In this document: in pieces, positions 16,165 through 26,400 of the stretch
Numbering within the stretch: position 1 is the stretch's first letter
Layout: every line of letters begins with the position of its first letter
The notes under the pieces: generated by a model
The model's database searches: none
What the model saw: the letters and a program-made list of their open reading frames with translations, nothing else
Told to the model about the DNA's origin: nothing
Made by a program: the position numbers and the translations under genes
From: Tautonia marina
GTDB taxonomy: Bacteria; Planctomycetota; Planctomycetia; Isosphaerales; Isosphaeraceae
Direction of reading: 5' to 3'
Assembly (NCBI RefSeq): GCF_009177065.1
Contig: NZ_WEZF01000003.1
Location: 339,948 to 403,947, forward strand
Length of the DNA stretch: 64,000 nucleotides

Positions 16165-17436
16165 ATGCTTGGAATTGATTCTCGACGAATCGCGATCGCG
16201 GGGGCTACCCTGGCCCTCATGATGGGGCCGAGCCTTCGGGCGTCGGAGCCGATCGATCCGGCGCGGTTCGAGACGCTTCATCGGACCATTCAGCCAAGGC
16301 CGGATGAGGAGCAATGGCTGCAGATTCCCTGGGAAACAAGTCTATGGGAAGCACGCCGCAAGGCCTCGGCCAAGGGGAAGCCGATTCTCCTTTGGGAGAT
16401 GGACGGCAACCCGCTCGGCTGCACCTGAAACAACGGGGTTCTGGGCCGTGCGCTCAGTTTCTCGGATCCGGAGATCATCCGGATGGCTTCGGAAGACTTC
16501 ATCCCGGTCGTCGGCGACGACTGGTATCAACGGCGACGACAGGACGCGGAAGGGGAATTTCTCCGCAAGGTCGCCGAGCAAGGCCCGCGAGGCGGCCAGG
16601 GTGGCGGCACGCTTCAGGGGATTTACACGCTGACACCTGATGGCACCTTGCTCGCCTACAAAAACGCCGGGCAGGCCCCGGACGTCATGAGAGAGGTGCT
16701 CAGGGGCGCACTCGACGCCTGGGAGCGTCTGCCGGAATCGCGCCGCCGCCCGGGGGCGATCGCCTCGGAGGAACTGGGAACGGTCGACGCGCAGTACGAC
16801 CGAACGCCCCCAGAGGACGGTTTGATCGTCAAGGTCTTCACCCGGGCGCTGGAACGAGACGACTCGGGGGCGAATCCCGATGTCTACTCCTGTGCCCCCG
16901 GTCGAGGAGGGGAGGCCGCTCGCGACCACCTCTGGTTGACTCGGTCGGACTGGCAGGCACTAATTCCCGAGGACCCGAAGCCTGGCCAGGTCGTTCCAAT
17001 TCCCGACCGGGTCGTGCAGCGGATCGTTCGTTTCCACCTGGTCGACAACACGCGAGGCGAACCCCCGTTCTGGAGCAACGAAGAGGTTCGGGAGGCGTCG
17101 ATGACCCTGACGGTCGAGGACGTGTCGCCCGATCGAGTGCGTCTCCGGCTCGTCGGCAGCGTGCTGCTCGCCACCTCAGCCGATGTGTCGCAGGCCAGTC
17201 GCGGGTATGACGCGAGCTTGCTCGGCGACATCGAGGTAGATCGCTCCTCCAAGTCAATCACCCGCGTTGACGTGGTGGCGCTGGGGGACCACTGGGGAGA
17301 AGGCCCGTATACCCGAGTCGCCCGGCCGGGACGGTCGCCGCTGGGAGTGGCGTTCACCCTTGTCGACGGTTCGAACCCGGCCGACCGGATCGCGCCTCAG
17401 GCAAGTCGGTACTTGCCGGGGTATCTCGATCCGTGA
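16165..17436 (+). CDS. candidate selenoprotein: secreted thioredoxin-like protein with in-frame TGA (Sec88)
   Basis: One frame runs from ATG 16165 (AGGAG about 10 bases upstream) to TGA 17434-17436 with a single internal TGA at 16426-16428. Read through, it gives 423 residues with Sec at position 88. An N-terminal signal peptide (residues 1-26) is followed by a thioredoxin-like domain. That domain has KASAKGKPILLWEMDGNP, then G85-C86-T87-U88-N-N at the place of the redox motif, and later GIYTLTPDGTLLAYKNAG. The region after the TGA (GVLGRALSFSDPEIIRMAS) continues the fold, so a frameshift is excluded. About 220 C-terminal residues form an unknown beta-rich domain. Cys-x-Sec would act as a redox pair. 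The alternative is a nonsense mutation or internal restart at 16483, which would lose the signal peptide and active site. Confidence 0.78.
16426..16428 (+). other. in-frame TGA, proposed selenocysteine codon
   Basis: The only stop codon interrupting an otherwise continuous 1,272-base frame. It follows Gly-Cys-Thr and precedes Asn-Asn-Gly, giving a Cys-x-Sec arrangement. Bases on both sides keep the codon pattern and hydrophobicity expected of a thioredoxin-like core. Confidence 0.72.
16435..16463 (+). promoter_or_regulatory. candidate bacterial SECIS hairpin
   Basis: The hairpin begins six bases after the TGA. A lower stem GGGG/TCTC (with two G-T pairs), a TT/TT internal loop, and an upper stem CTGGGC/GCTCAG (one G-T pair) close a five-base loop CGTGC. 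The apical loop starts 18 bases after the TGA, matching the spacing in E. coli fdhF. The loop lacks the exact GGTC of fdhF, but bacterial SECIS sequence is poorly conserved. Confidence 0.55.
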
Positions 17437-17502
17437 GATCGGTTGACGGGTGGCGAGGACCGGAAAATCGACCCTCGCCACCCTCGGCTCAATCGGTTCG
17501 GA

Positions 17503-20490
17503 TCAGCCGCCGGAGAGGCTCTTGAGGTAGGTGATCAGGTCGGCCATCTGTTCGACGGAGACCTGCTCCTCAAGCCCCTCGGGCATGAGGGACTGGCCAG
17601 TCGAAACGAGCTCGTCGATCTGGTCGCGGGGGACAACGTCGGTGACCCCTTCAGCGCGCTTGAGCGTGATCGAAGTGGGGGTTTCCGAGGCGATCTGACC
17701 GCTGAGAATGCGGCCGTCGATCGTGGCGACGTTGTAGTTGAGGTACTGGGGAAGGACCTCAAGGTTCGGGTCGAGGATGTGGATGATCAGTCCCTCCTCG
17801 TCTCGGTTGGTGACGGTCGCCAGATCGGGGCCGACCTCGGCCCCGAACCCTTCGGCCTTGTGGCAGGTGGCGCAGGCAGCCCGGAAGACGATTTGGCCGC
17901 GATCGGTCGCGCCAGAGAGAGCAAGGGCCCCCTTGTAGCGATCAATCACCTCGGCTCGGGTGGACGAGCCGATGTTGGCCAGGAGCAGCTCGGCTCGAGC
18001 GCGGAGCTTGGCGTCCTGGGTTTGCAGGAGCTGATCCCGTCGGGCAGGATCGAGCTGACCGGCGGGAATGTCGCCGGCTTCGATCGCGTCGAGCAGGGCC
18101 ACGATCCGGTCGGGCCGGGCGAACAGAACCTCGGTGGCCTCGCGACGGGCAGCAGGACTGAGCGCCCGCCAGGCGGCGGTCAGGATCGGGCCGACCTCGG
18201 CTTCGGTCCGGTCGCCGAGTGTCCGCATGGCAGCAAGCTGGACCGGGGCCGGCTGTCGGCCGTCAATCAGCTCGGGAAGCACGTCAAGCGCCAGGTCGCT
18301 CGGAGCGAGGGCGAGCAGTCGCACAGCCTCGACCCGGTCAGAGCCTTCGGTCTCGCCCAGGGCGGTCTCGGCGGCGCGTTCGAAAACGGGAATGAGCGCG
18401 GTTCCGGCTTCTCCCGAAAGCAAGGTGGCGGCCGATCCTCCGGAGCGTCGGAGCCCTTCGCCGAGGCCGGTCAGAACAGCAAGGACGACCGAAGGCCGGG
18501 CATCGGGACCGGCGATCCGGGAGAGGAGGGCGTCAAGCGCTCCCCGATCGGCCGAGGCCCCGACGAGCAGGGCCAGTTCGCTGATCCAGGCCGAGGACTC
18601 GGGACGATCAAGCAGGGCGGGTCGATCGACGAGCGCGGTCAGCAACTGGTCGGCCCGCCCGGAGAGCGAACTCATCACGGCCGATCGGGTCCAGCGGTCG
18701 CTCGTGTCGCGTTCGACGATGGCGGCCAGAGCATCAATGGCGTCCGGCCCGTCCACGGCTCCGATCGAGAAGGCGGCCTGGAATCGCACCATCGAGTCGT
18801 CGTCGCTGGCCAGGGCGAGCAGGGCCTCGCGGAGGGCGGCATTGTCCGCCACGATCGGCTCGGCAAGCTTGGCCGAGGCTTCCCGAACGCGAGGCTCGTC
18901 GTCGGAGAGGGCGGGCAAGAGGTCATCAGCCGTCAGTTGACCGAGGGCGGCGAGGGTCCAGAGGGCGTGCATCCGTCCGAGGGCCGTCGGGCGAGCGGCG
19001 GCCAATGCGCGGAGGGCCGGGGCGACCTCAACGGCGTTGCGTTCGATCAGGAGCCGCTGGGCGGTTTCGCGCCACCAGGCGTCGGGATCGGCGAGCAAGG
19101 GAACAAGTTCACTCGAAGCAGCCCGGCTCAACCGAGGAGGCTCGCGGCGGGTGAAGCCGGAAGGGACAAGGTTGTACAGCCGGCCGCGATCGTAGCCGCT
19201 GGTCAGGTCGAGGTGCTTCTTGATCGGCTCGGGGATCGAGGCGGGGTGCTCGATCGTCTCGCGGTACATGTCCATGACCAGCAAGGTGCCGTCAGGAGTG
19301 TTGCGGAAACCGACCGGGCGGAACCAGTTGTCGGTCGAGGCGGCGAATTCGACGCCATCCTCGGCTCGGGTGGCCTTGAAGACCGCACCGTCGATCTCCA
19401 TCGTCTTGCGGTGAATGAGGTTGCCGCCGACATCGCCAATGAAGGCGTTTCCGAGGTACTCGGGGCCGTAGGCGGAGCCTCGGTAAACCGTCACGCCGGT
19501 GGCCGAGGTGAAATAGCCGGCGGGAACGAGTTCATTCGGGGGCAATCGGCGGCGGAACTCGGGGTCGGCGGCCCGCTGGCGGGTGCGAACGATCCGCCAG
19601 GGCTCGACCGGGCTGATCCGGAAGACCGGGGCCGCGGGGCCTTCGACGGCGATGTCGGCCACCGGGGTGCTGGCGGCGTAATCGGGGTTGCGGGCGAGGG
19701 AATCGGCCGGCAGGACAATCTGACGGATGTGATTGCTGTTGGAGCACGTGAAGCGGTGGCCCCAGTCGTCGAAGCTGTGGCCGTGCTGACCTCCTCCCGA
19801 AATCGGCTCGAAGACCGAAGCGTCGGGCTTGAAGCGGAAGTCGCGGCGGCCGAGGGGAATGGGGGGATCATTGGGCCGGGTGTGGTTGATCACCTGCTCG
19901 GCCCCGTTGGAGCTGGCAACGCCGTAGATCCAGCCGTCCGGTCCCCAGAGCAGGCCGTTGAGCAGGCCCTGAACATTGCTCAGGCCGAAGCCGGAGAAGA
20001 CGACCTTTCGCACGTCGGCCACACCGTCGCCGGTGGTGTCCTTGGCATAGATGATGTCGGGAGCGATCGTCAGATACACGCCGCCGTCGTAGGGAACGAT
20101 GCCGGTCGGCCAGGAGATGTCGTCAAGGAAGGTCGTGCCGGAGTCGTACACGCCGTCGCCGTCGGTGTCTTCGATCAGGCGAATGCGGCCGGTGGGTACG
20201 TCCTGAGGATACGGATAGCCACGCATCTCGACCACGTAGAGCCGACCATCGGCGTCGTAGCAAACGTCGACCGGGTCGGTCACGAGCGGCTCGACAGCCA
20301 CGGGGACCAGCGAGAAGCCGTTCTGGACCTGGAACGTGGCGAGGGCGTCGGCCGGTTCGGTCGCCGGAAGGCGAGGGAGTTCGCGGGCCAGATCGTCGTC
20401 GGTGTCTTCAGAGAAAATCGGCGCGGCCGAAACCGCGACGCAGAGCAAAAGGGCCGGGGAGAGGAGGGCCCAGCGTAACCGATGCTGCAT
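17503..20490 (-). CDS. PVC-type membrane-bound dehydrogenase with HEAT repeats and C-terminal heme domain
   Basis: A 995-residue exported protein. The start at 20490 gives a signal peptide (LRWALLSPALLLCVAVSAA) with GAGGGA upstream. The N-terminal 400 residues form a beta-propeller-like dehydrogenase domain of the planctomycete/verrucomicrobial type (PVDVCYDADGRLYVVEMRG, EDTDGDGVYD, GLLWGPDGWIYG). HEAT-like repeats follow at about 500-830. The C-terminal cytochrome domain has CATCH at residues 873-877 and a downstream LPQYLNYNV region. Such proteins are thought to oxidise sugars or alcohols in the periplasm and pass electrons to the heme; the substrate is unknown. It lies 127 bases downstream of an ABC permease gene. 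Confidence 0.93.
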   Translation of the reverse strand: MQHRLRWALLSPALLLCVAVSAAPIFSEDTDDDLARELPRLPATEPADALATFQVQNGFSLVPVAVEPLVTDPVDVCYDADGRLYVVEMRGYPYPQDVPTGRIRLIEDTDGDGVYDSGTTFLDDISWPTGIVPYDGGVYLTIAPDIIYAKDTTGDGVADVRKVVFSGFGLSNVQGLLNGLLWGPDGWIYGVASSNGAEQVINHTRPNDPPIPLGRRDFRFKPDASVFEPISGGGQHGHSFDDWGHRFTCSNSNHIRQIVLPADSLARNPDYAASTPVADIAVEGPAAPVFRISPVEPWRIVRTRQRAADPEFRRRLPPNELVPAGYFTSATGVTVYRGSAYGPEYLGNAFIGDVGGNLIHRKTMEIDGAVFKATRAEDGVEFAASTDNWFRPVGFRNTPDGTLLVMDMYRETIEHPASIPEPIKKHLDLTSGYDRGRLYNLVPSGFTRREPPRLSRAASSELVPLLADPDAWWRETAQRLLIERNAVEVAPALRALAAARPTALGRMHALWTLAALGQLTADDLLPALSDDEPRVREASAKLAEPIVADNAALREALLALASDDDSMVRFQAAFSIGAVDGPDAIDALAAIVERDTSDRWTRSAVMSSLSGRADQLLTALVDRPALLDRPESSAWISELALLVGASADRGALDALLSRIAGPDARPSVVLAVLTGLGEGLRRSGGSAATLLSGEAGTALIPVFERAAETALGETEGSDRVEAVRLLALAPSDLALDVLPELIDGRQPAPVQLAAMRTLGDRTEAEVGPILTAAWRALSPAARREATEVLFARPDRIVALLDAIEAGDIPAGQLDPARRDQLLQTQDAKLRARAELLLANIGSSTRAEVIDRYKGALALSGATDRGQIVFRAACATCHKAEGFGAEVGPDLATVTNRDEEGLIIHILDPNLEVLPQYLNYNVATIDGRILSGQIASETPTSITLKRAEGVTDVVPRDQIDELVSTGQSLMPEGLEEQVSVEQMADLITYLKSLSGG

Positions 20491-20617
20491 CGGAGATCCC
20501 TCGGAGGGTAAGAAGGCTCCCCCCGGCTTCAATTCTCTCGGAGAGCAGGCGGATGGAAGCCGGGGGGTCAACGGAAGGCGGGAGGCCGGAAGGCCCAGTC
20601 GGTGCGGCGGAAAGGCG

Positions 20618-22573
20618 CTACCCCTGGATCGCGTTGGTGCGTCCCAAGGCGATGTCGAAGTCACTGACCGCCGGGATCAGCATCGACAGCAGGGCAAACG
20701 AGTAGACCGCCAGGCTGACCAGGAAGGCCGCCCCGAAGTCTCCCTGCAGGATACTGATGATGCAATAGAAGCTCCAGAAGGGGGTGAGCAAGGCCACCAG
20801 TCCGATCGCCGGTGACGGATTCTTCGCGCCGAGCGATCCGTACAGCGCCACGCTGCCTGCCCCGATGAAAACCAGGAAGCTGAGCAACTGCCGGGCGAAT
20901 TCCTGACGGCTCTGAATAATCAGGGCCGCGCAGAACAAAATGCCGAGCATCAGGAAAAAGATCGTTCCCAGGCTGTTCGCCACCGCCTGCCGGCTGTTCG
21001 TATAGGTAATCGCCGCATGCAGGCCGAGCATCGCCGAGAAGTGGACCAGCACGGCAAAGTTGATCAGAACGAAGATGAGCGAATCGAGCTTCATGTAACC
21101 CATCGCCCAGATGCCGATGGCCAGGACAATGGGCAGGAGAATCATCTCCTTCGCGTTGTAGAGCACGCCGTAGAGCTTCCCGTAGATGAACTGCTGCGGC
21201 GACAGCTCGGTGACGAGCAGCAAGTCGAGGGCTCCGGTGTCGCGCTCACTCGTCAGGGCTGTCACCCCCTGGGCGTTGACGAGAATCAGGCTGAGCACGG
21301 CCAGCAAGGCCGGAATGGCCGCCTTGGCACCGTCCCAGGGACCGGAGCCAGGACCGATGCTGCCGAAATAGGCCACCACTCCCAGCGCGAACGCCAGAAC
21401 ATAGGCTCCCTTGATGATCAGGGGCTTGGTGCCGTAGGCTCGGGTTCGAAGCTCTCGCCAGAGGATCGGATTCGACCAGACTTCTCGGTACGGGCGGAAT
21501 TTCCGAACAACCCGGCGATGCGTGCGGCGAGGGACGTGCAGGCCGGTCGTCTCTCGACGAACGTAAGTCTCGGCTTCGGGGGCCTCGACCGACCCCGCGA
21601 CCCCCAGGCCGGGCGATTCGGGACGATCACCGCGCGCTTCGGACACCTGCTCAGCGATGACCGCACTGACGGCCGCGGGGGAGCGGCGGGCGGACTCGGC
21701 CACGGCCTGGGCCTCGTCCACCTCGTAAAGCTGCTCGACCACCTCGGTCTCGCCTTCCTCGTCTCCTTCACGCTGCTCCCGAGGCTCGTTCTTTCCGGGG
21801 TTCCAGACGCGGAGCTTGATGATCGAGGCCAGCACAATGAGCGCGGCGGCCCCCAGATAGATGCCGGTGAAGGCCAGGCTCGAACCACCGAGCGGTCCGA
21901 CCAAGCGTTCGGGACGGGGACGGATCGCCTCGGCAATGGCCTGAAACGGGCTCAGGGCCGAGGTAATCAGCGCGGTCTCGGGAAGAATGCGGGCCGCGGC
22001 TTCGCCCAGGATCAACACGAGCACGACGAGCAAGACGGTCAGAGCGATTGACTGGAAGGTCCGATCACGCCAGAGGGCGACGATCATCCCCAGCGCCCCG
22101 CCGAAAAAGCCGGCGGCGAACGTGACAAGAAACACGTCGATCACCTGACCAAACGAGACGCCACCGAGCAGGAGGCAGAGGCAAAAGACCGGCAACGACG
22201 TGAGCAGTAACGTGAGAATTTGCAGCAAACTGGCGACCAGCTTGCCGACGACGATCTCAATGTCGCGGAGGTCGGTCATCAGCAGAAGCACGAACGTCCG
22301 CCGATCCTTTTCGTGAGCCACGGCCGTGGCGGCGGCGATCGGGGCAAAAAAGAGCATCAACGTCAGTTGAAGATAGGCAAAGAATGAGAACAGGATGGCC
22401 CCGAATCGGGAAAGGATACTCAGCGCGTTGCCTTCGTCCCAGCCGACCAGGACCTGCCAGACCGTCAGCATAACGATCAGCAAGCCGCCGGCATAAGACG
22501 CCCGGGCGGCATAGTAGCGCGGCGGCCGGGGAGCGGTCAGCAGTTCTCGGGCGATGATGGGTCCGGCGAACAA
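20618..22573 (-). CDS. ABC-2 type transporter permease protein
   Basis: A 651-residue integral membrane protein with about twelve hydrophobic segments in two halves. A polar, acidic linker separates them (about residues 265-375, rich in Glu). The first half has FFAPIAAATAVAHEKDRRTFVLLLMTDL and the second has ALTSERDTGALDLLLVTEL, both carrying the ABC-2 permease pattern in which an E-K/R-D segment precedes T-x-x-LLL-T. The initiator is TTG, chosen because of a GAGGAGG eight bases upstream and the family-like MFAGPIIARELL start. No ATPase subunit is adjacent, so the nucleotide-binding partner must be encoded elsewhere. Confidence 0.88.
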   Translation of the reverse strand: MFAGPIIARELLTAPRPPRYYAARASYAGGLLIVMLTVWQVLVGWDEGNALSILSRFGAILFSFFAYLQLTLMLFFAPIAAATAVAHEKDRRTFVLLLMTDLRDIEIVVGKLVASLLQILTLLLTSLPVFCLCLLLGGVSFGQVIDVFLVTFAAGFFGGALGMIVALWRDRTFQSIALTVLLVVLVLILGEAAARILPETALITSALSPFQAIAEAIRPRPERLVGPLGGSSLAFTGIYLGAAALIVLASIIKLRVWNPGKNEPREQREGDEEGETEVVEQLYEVDEAQAVAESARRSPAAVSAVIAEQVSEARGDRPESPGLGVAGSVEAPEAETYVRRETTGLHVPRRTHRRVVRKFRPYREVWSNPILWRELRTRAYGTKPLIIKGAYVLAFALGVVAYFGSIGPGSGPWDGAKAAIPALLAVLSLILVNAQGVTALTSERDTGALDLLLVTELSPQQFIYGKLYGVLYNAKEMILLPIVLAIGIWAMGYMKLDSLIFVLINFAVLVHFSAMLGLHAAITYTNSRQAVANSLGTIFFLMLGILFCAALIIQSRQEFARQLLSFLVFIGAGSVALYGSLGAKNPSPAIGLVALLTPFWSFYCIISILQGDFGAAFLVSLAVYSFALLSMLIPAVSDFDIALGRTNAIQG

Positions 22574-22915
22574 CGCGTGGTCCTCCTCGGTGGGCTGGGC
22601 AGCAGAACAAGAAGCGGTGCAAAGGACTCATCCCCGGTCGAGGGGCGAGGATGGATCGAGACGAGCCTCGGCGCGCCTCGACCTCCCAGAATAGCATAAG
22701 CACGGCGGGAGGGGTCGAGTCGGTCGAGGGGATTGCTCATGATTGGCTTGCTCGGTTCGGAATCGCTCACCATAACCCACGATGGTCGTTCAGAGCCGGG
22801 AATGCTTTGTGGTGATCGTCCTTGACTTCGAGCCTTCCCGTTCGCAGACTAAGTTGAGAATGCACGTCTCGCCCAATGGTCCCGTCGTTCGAAGTTGAGA
22901 TCGGAGCCGATCCCG
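22574..22915. other. 342-base region between divergent genes
   Basis: Separates the ABC permease (minus) from the small secreted protein (plus). A possible -35 TTGACT is at 22822-22827, but its best -10 (CAGACT, spacing 17) is weak. Short open frames here lack ribosome sites and look like noise. Nothing else is seen. Confidence 0.5.
22582..22588 (-). promoter_or_regulatory. ribosome binding site deciding a TTG start
   Basis: GAGGAGG on the minus strand lies eight bases before TTG 22573-22571. It is the strongest Shine-Dalgarno match in the region and supports the non-ATG start of the ABC permease. Confidence 0.6.
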
Positions 22916-23311
22916 GTGCCCGTCCTCTCGTCAAAGGCTCGGCAGGCCGCGATGCTCGCCACCCTGATCGGGTGCGCGCTCGCCCTTGGTCCGGCCCGAG
23001 AGACGCAGGCAGCATCGTGCCATGTGGCTGATCGTCCGGTCTTCGGCCTCTCGAGCGATCAGGGGATCGTGACGATCGAAGGCACCGTGATCGTCGAGGC
23101 ACCAACTCCCCTCGAACTGGAGCGTCGGTGCCCTTCGAGTGATCCCGAGCGTCCGCCGATGCGACCCTCTGCGTCGTCGGGTGATCCCCCCTTGCTGTTC
23201 TGGATCGATCCGATCGGGAACGATCCCTCAACGCAGCTTTGCGCGGAACCGGAAGCGGCCAGGCCGATTCGCCGGTGCTCGCGCATTGATCGCCCTCCTC
23301 AATCCCCCTGA
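22916..23311 (+). CDS. small secreted hypothetical protein
   Basis: A 131-residue frame from GTG 22916 (GGAG ten bases upstream). The N-terminus reads as a signal peptide (AMLATLIGCALALGP, then ETQAAS). The mature part starts with SCHVADRPVFG and is short, Pro/Arg-rich, with four cysteines and no known domain. A longer TTG start at 22895 is possible. An overlapping minus-strand frame has no such signal and was rejected. It lies 168 bases before the multiheme cytochrome gene. The function is unknown. Confidence 0.5.
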   Translation: MPVLSSKARQAAMLATLIGCALALGPARETQAASCHVADRPVFGLSSDQGIVTIEGTVIVEAPTPLELERRCPSSDPERPPMRPSASSGDPPLLFWIDPIGNDPSTQLCAEPEAARPIRRCSRIDRPPQSP

Positions 23312-23479
23312 AACACCGTGTTGTGCCCTTTCGATGCGTTGATGGTTTTCGCCAAGACCAGCGAGCAAGAACCGTCGAAGCATTGACGCAATGCGCCGGG
23401 TGGTCGGCCCGGCTCGTGTTTCAATTCACAGGTTGAGAAGCAAAAGGTATCGGCCCCTGATGCCGAGGAGGGTTTGCCT

Positions 23480-26400
23480 ATGTCTGCGACCGAACGTCCT
23501 GCGCCCCGCCCGTTGCGCGATCGCCGGGGATTCATCTACAAGCCGGCAATCGGCAAGGGACTTCGGCCCTTGCTCTGGATCGTCCTGATCGGGTTCGCCG
23601 TGCTGGGAGCGACGGGGATCTACATGGCCAGCGTCACACTTCTGACCTGGCTCAGCGGAGCGCCCCAAGACACGTATTTCTACATGCTGATGGTGGCCCT
23701 GCATCTCTTTCTGGGCTTTGTCATCATTGTTCCGTTCATCGTCTTTGGTTCGGGCCACCTGGTCACCTCCTGGAATCGTCCGAACCGGTCAGCAATTCGA
23801 CAGGGATACTGGCTGCTGGGCACGTCGGTCATCGTGCTGATTTCCGGAATCGTCTTGATCCGGATGGGTGGATTTGAGGTCCGTGATCCGGTCCTCCGGG
23901 AAATCGGCTACTGGCTGCACCTGATCACTCCTCCGCTGGCGATTGTGCTGTATGTGCGCCATCGCCTGGCCGGGCCTCGGATCAAGTGGCACTATGCGAG
24001 GCTCTGGACGGCGGTGGTTGGGGTGGTGGTTGTCATGATGGGCATGATGCACGCCTTCGACCCGAGAGAGACGAACAAGGTCGGGCCTCGCGAAGGAGCG
24101 CAGTACTTCTTCCCGTCGGAGGTGAAAACGGCCGACGGCAACCTCATTCCGGCAGACACCCTGATGATGGACCAGTACTGCATGGACTGCCATCAGGATT
24201 CGTACGACGGCTGGTTCCACTCATCGCACCATCTCAGCTCGTTCAACAACCCCTTGTACCTGGCGAGCGTTCGGGAAACGCGAGAGGTATCGGTGGCCCG
24301 GGACGGCACAACCAAGGCCGCTCGATGGTGCGCGGGTTGCCACGACCCGGTGCCGTTCCTCTCGGGCAAGTTTGATGATCCGAACTATGATGACGTGAAT
24401 GACCCAACCGCTCACGCCGGGATTACCTGTACGTCGTGCCATTCGATCACCCACGTCAACAGCACGAGGGGCAACGGCGACTACACGATCGAGGAACCGC
24501 AGCATTACCCCTTCGCCAAGAGCGACCACCCGGTCCTGAAGTGGATCAACCACACCTTGGTGAAAGCCAAGCCGGAACTGCACAAGCAGACCTTTCTCAA
24601 ACCCCTGCACAAGACTACCGAGTTTTGCTCGACCTGTCACAAGGTCAGCTTGCCGTTCGAGCTCAACCAGTACAAGGACTTCACTCGGGGCCAGAACCAC
24701 CACGATTCGTATCTGCTTTCCGGAGTGTCGGGACACGGCGCGAGAAGCTTCTACTATCCCGAGGTGGCAAAGACGAATTGTGCGGAATGCCACATGAACT
24801 TCATTCCCTCCGATGAGTTCGGCGCCCGCAATTTCGACGGCGAACCCGGCCGAGAGATCCACAATCACCTGTTCCTGGGAGCCAATACCGGACTGGCCGC
24901 CGCCCTGGGGGACGAGAAGGCACTGAAGGCTCATACGGAATACCTGCAGGACAACAAGATCCGCGTCGATCTGTTCGGCGTGATCGAAGGCGGCACGATC
25001 GACGGGGAATTGATCGCGCCGCTTCGGCCAGAGCTTCCGGAGTTGACGCCGGGACAGTCGTACCTGATTGAGGTCGTGGTGCGAACCTTGGGCGTCGGTC
25101 ACCACTTCTCGCAGGGGACCGTTGATTCGAACGAGATCTGGGTGGAGCTGACGGCGTCGAGCGACGGCCGAGTGATCGGCAAGTCGGGGGGAATGGCCGA
25201 CGACGGACACGTTGACCCCTACTCACGGTTCATCAACGTGTACATGCTTGATCGCCACGGCAACCGGATCGAGCGGCGGAATCCTCAAGACATCTTCGTT
25301 CCCCTCTACAACCGGCAGATACCTCCAGGGGCCGGTCAGGTGGTTCACTTCCGAATCGACGTTCCGGAGGAAGGCGTCACCGGGCCAATCGAACTGGAGG
25401 CGAAGGTCAACTACCGTAAGTTTGACCGAACCTATCTCGACTTCGTTTACGGTGAAGGGCAATGGCCTGACCCCGACGGCGACGGCGAGCCAAACCCCTT
25501 GCCGATCATTGTCATGGCGAGCGATTCGATCCGGTTGCCGATCGCCGGCGGTCCGACTCCGGAGAACCCGCCCTCACCCATCAAAGACGAATGGCAACGC
25601 TGGAATGATTACGGCATCGGCCTGTTCCTTGAAGGAGGCGAGCGAGGAGCTCAGAAGGGGCTCTTGAAACAGGCCGAACCCGTCTTCCTGACCGTGGCCG
25701 AACAGTACGGCAAGGCTGACGGCTGGGTGAACCTCGCTCGCGTCTATCGGCGCGAAGGCCGGATTCCCGAGGCCCTGGAAGCCCTTGAAAAGGCCGCGGC
25801 CGATCCCGAGTTCCGGGCGTCGTGGACGATTAACTGGCTCACCGGCCTGATCAACATGGATCAAGGAAACCTTGATGCCGCCATCAAGAACTTTCAAGAC
25901 GTGCTGAGCACCCGCGATCCGGCCCGGAAGTTCGATTTCAGCAAGGATTACATCGTCATCAATGACCTCGGACGGGCACTCGACCGCCGGGGACGCATCG
26001 AGGCGATCGACAGCGACGCTCGGCTCGGCTACATGAGCCAGGCCGTAGCCGCCTTCCAGCGCACCCTGGCGCTCGACTCCGAAAACGAGGCGGCCCACTT
26101 CGGGATCGGCCAGGCGTATGCCGAGTTCGTTCCAACCCGATCAGCGTTCGAACCGTGGGAAGGGGCTCCTCCGCTTCCCGAGGATCTGATCGAACTTGCC
26201 GAAACGATCGCCAAAGAAACCGCTTCGGCCGAAGATCGCTCCGCGATCCAGCAGGCCGAGGCACGAACCAAGCAGTATCGCTCCCTGGCACGGTCGATCG
26301 AGGCGTTCATGGAGGGTCCTCGACCTCCGTATTCGTCCCGAGTCGGAACCTTGATCGAAGTGACCTCGCAGCTTGGCCCCGTCTGGGAAACCGAGGCGAA

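Noticed and set aside
16165..16428. An ordinary 87-residue gene ending at TGA, followed by a separate gene from 16483
   Set aside because: Both pieces are in the same frame, together form one thioredoxin-like fold, and only the first has a signal peptide; recoding explains them better. A GGAG before 16483 makes internal restart possible but it would remove the active site.
17443..20478. A 1,011-residue open frame on the plus strand
   Set aside because: It is exactly antisense to the PVC dehydrogenase, lacks any domain and is very Gly/Arg-rich; long antisense frames are expected at this GC content.
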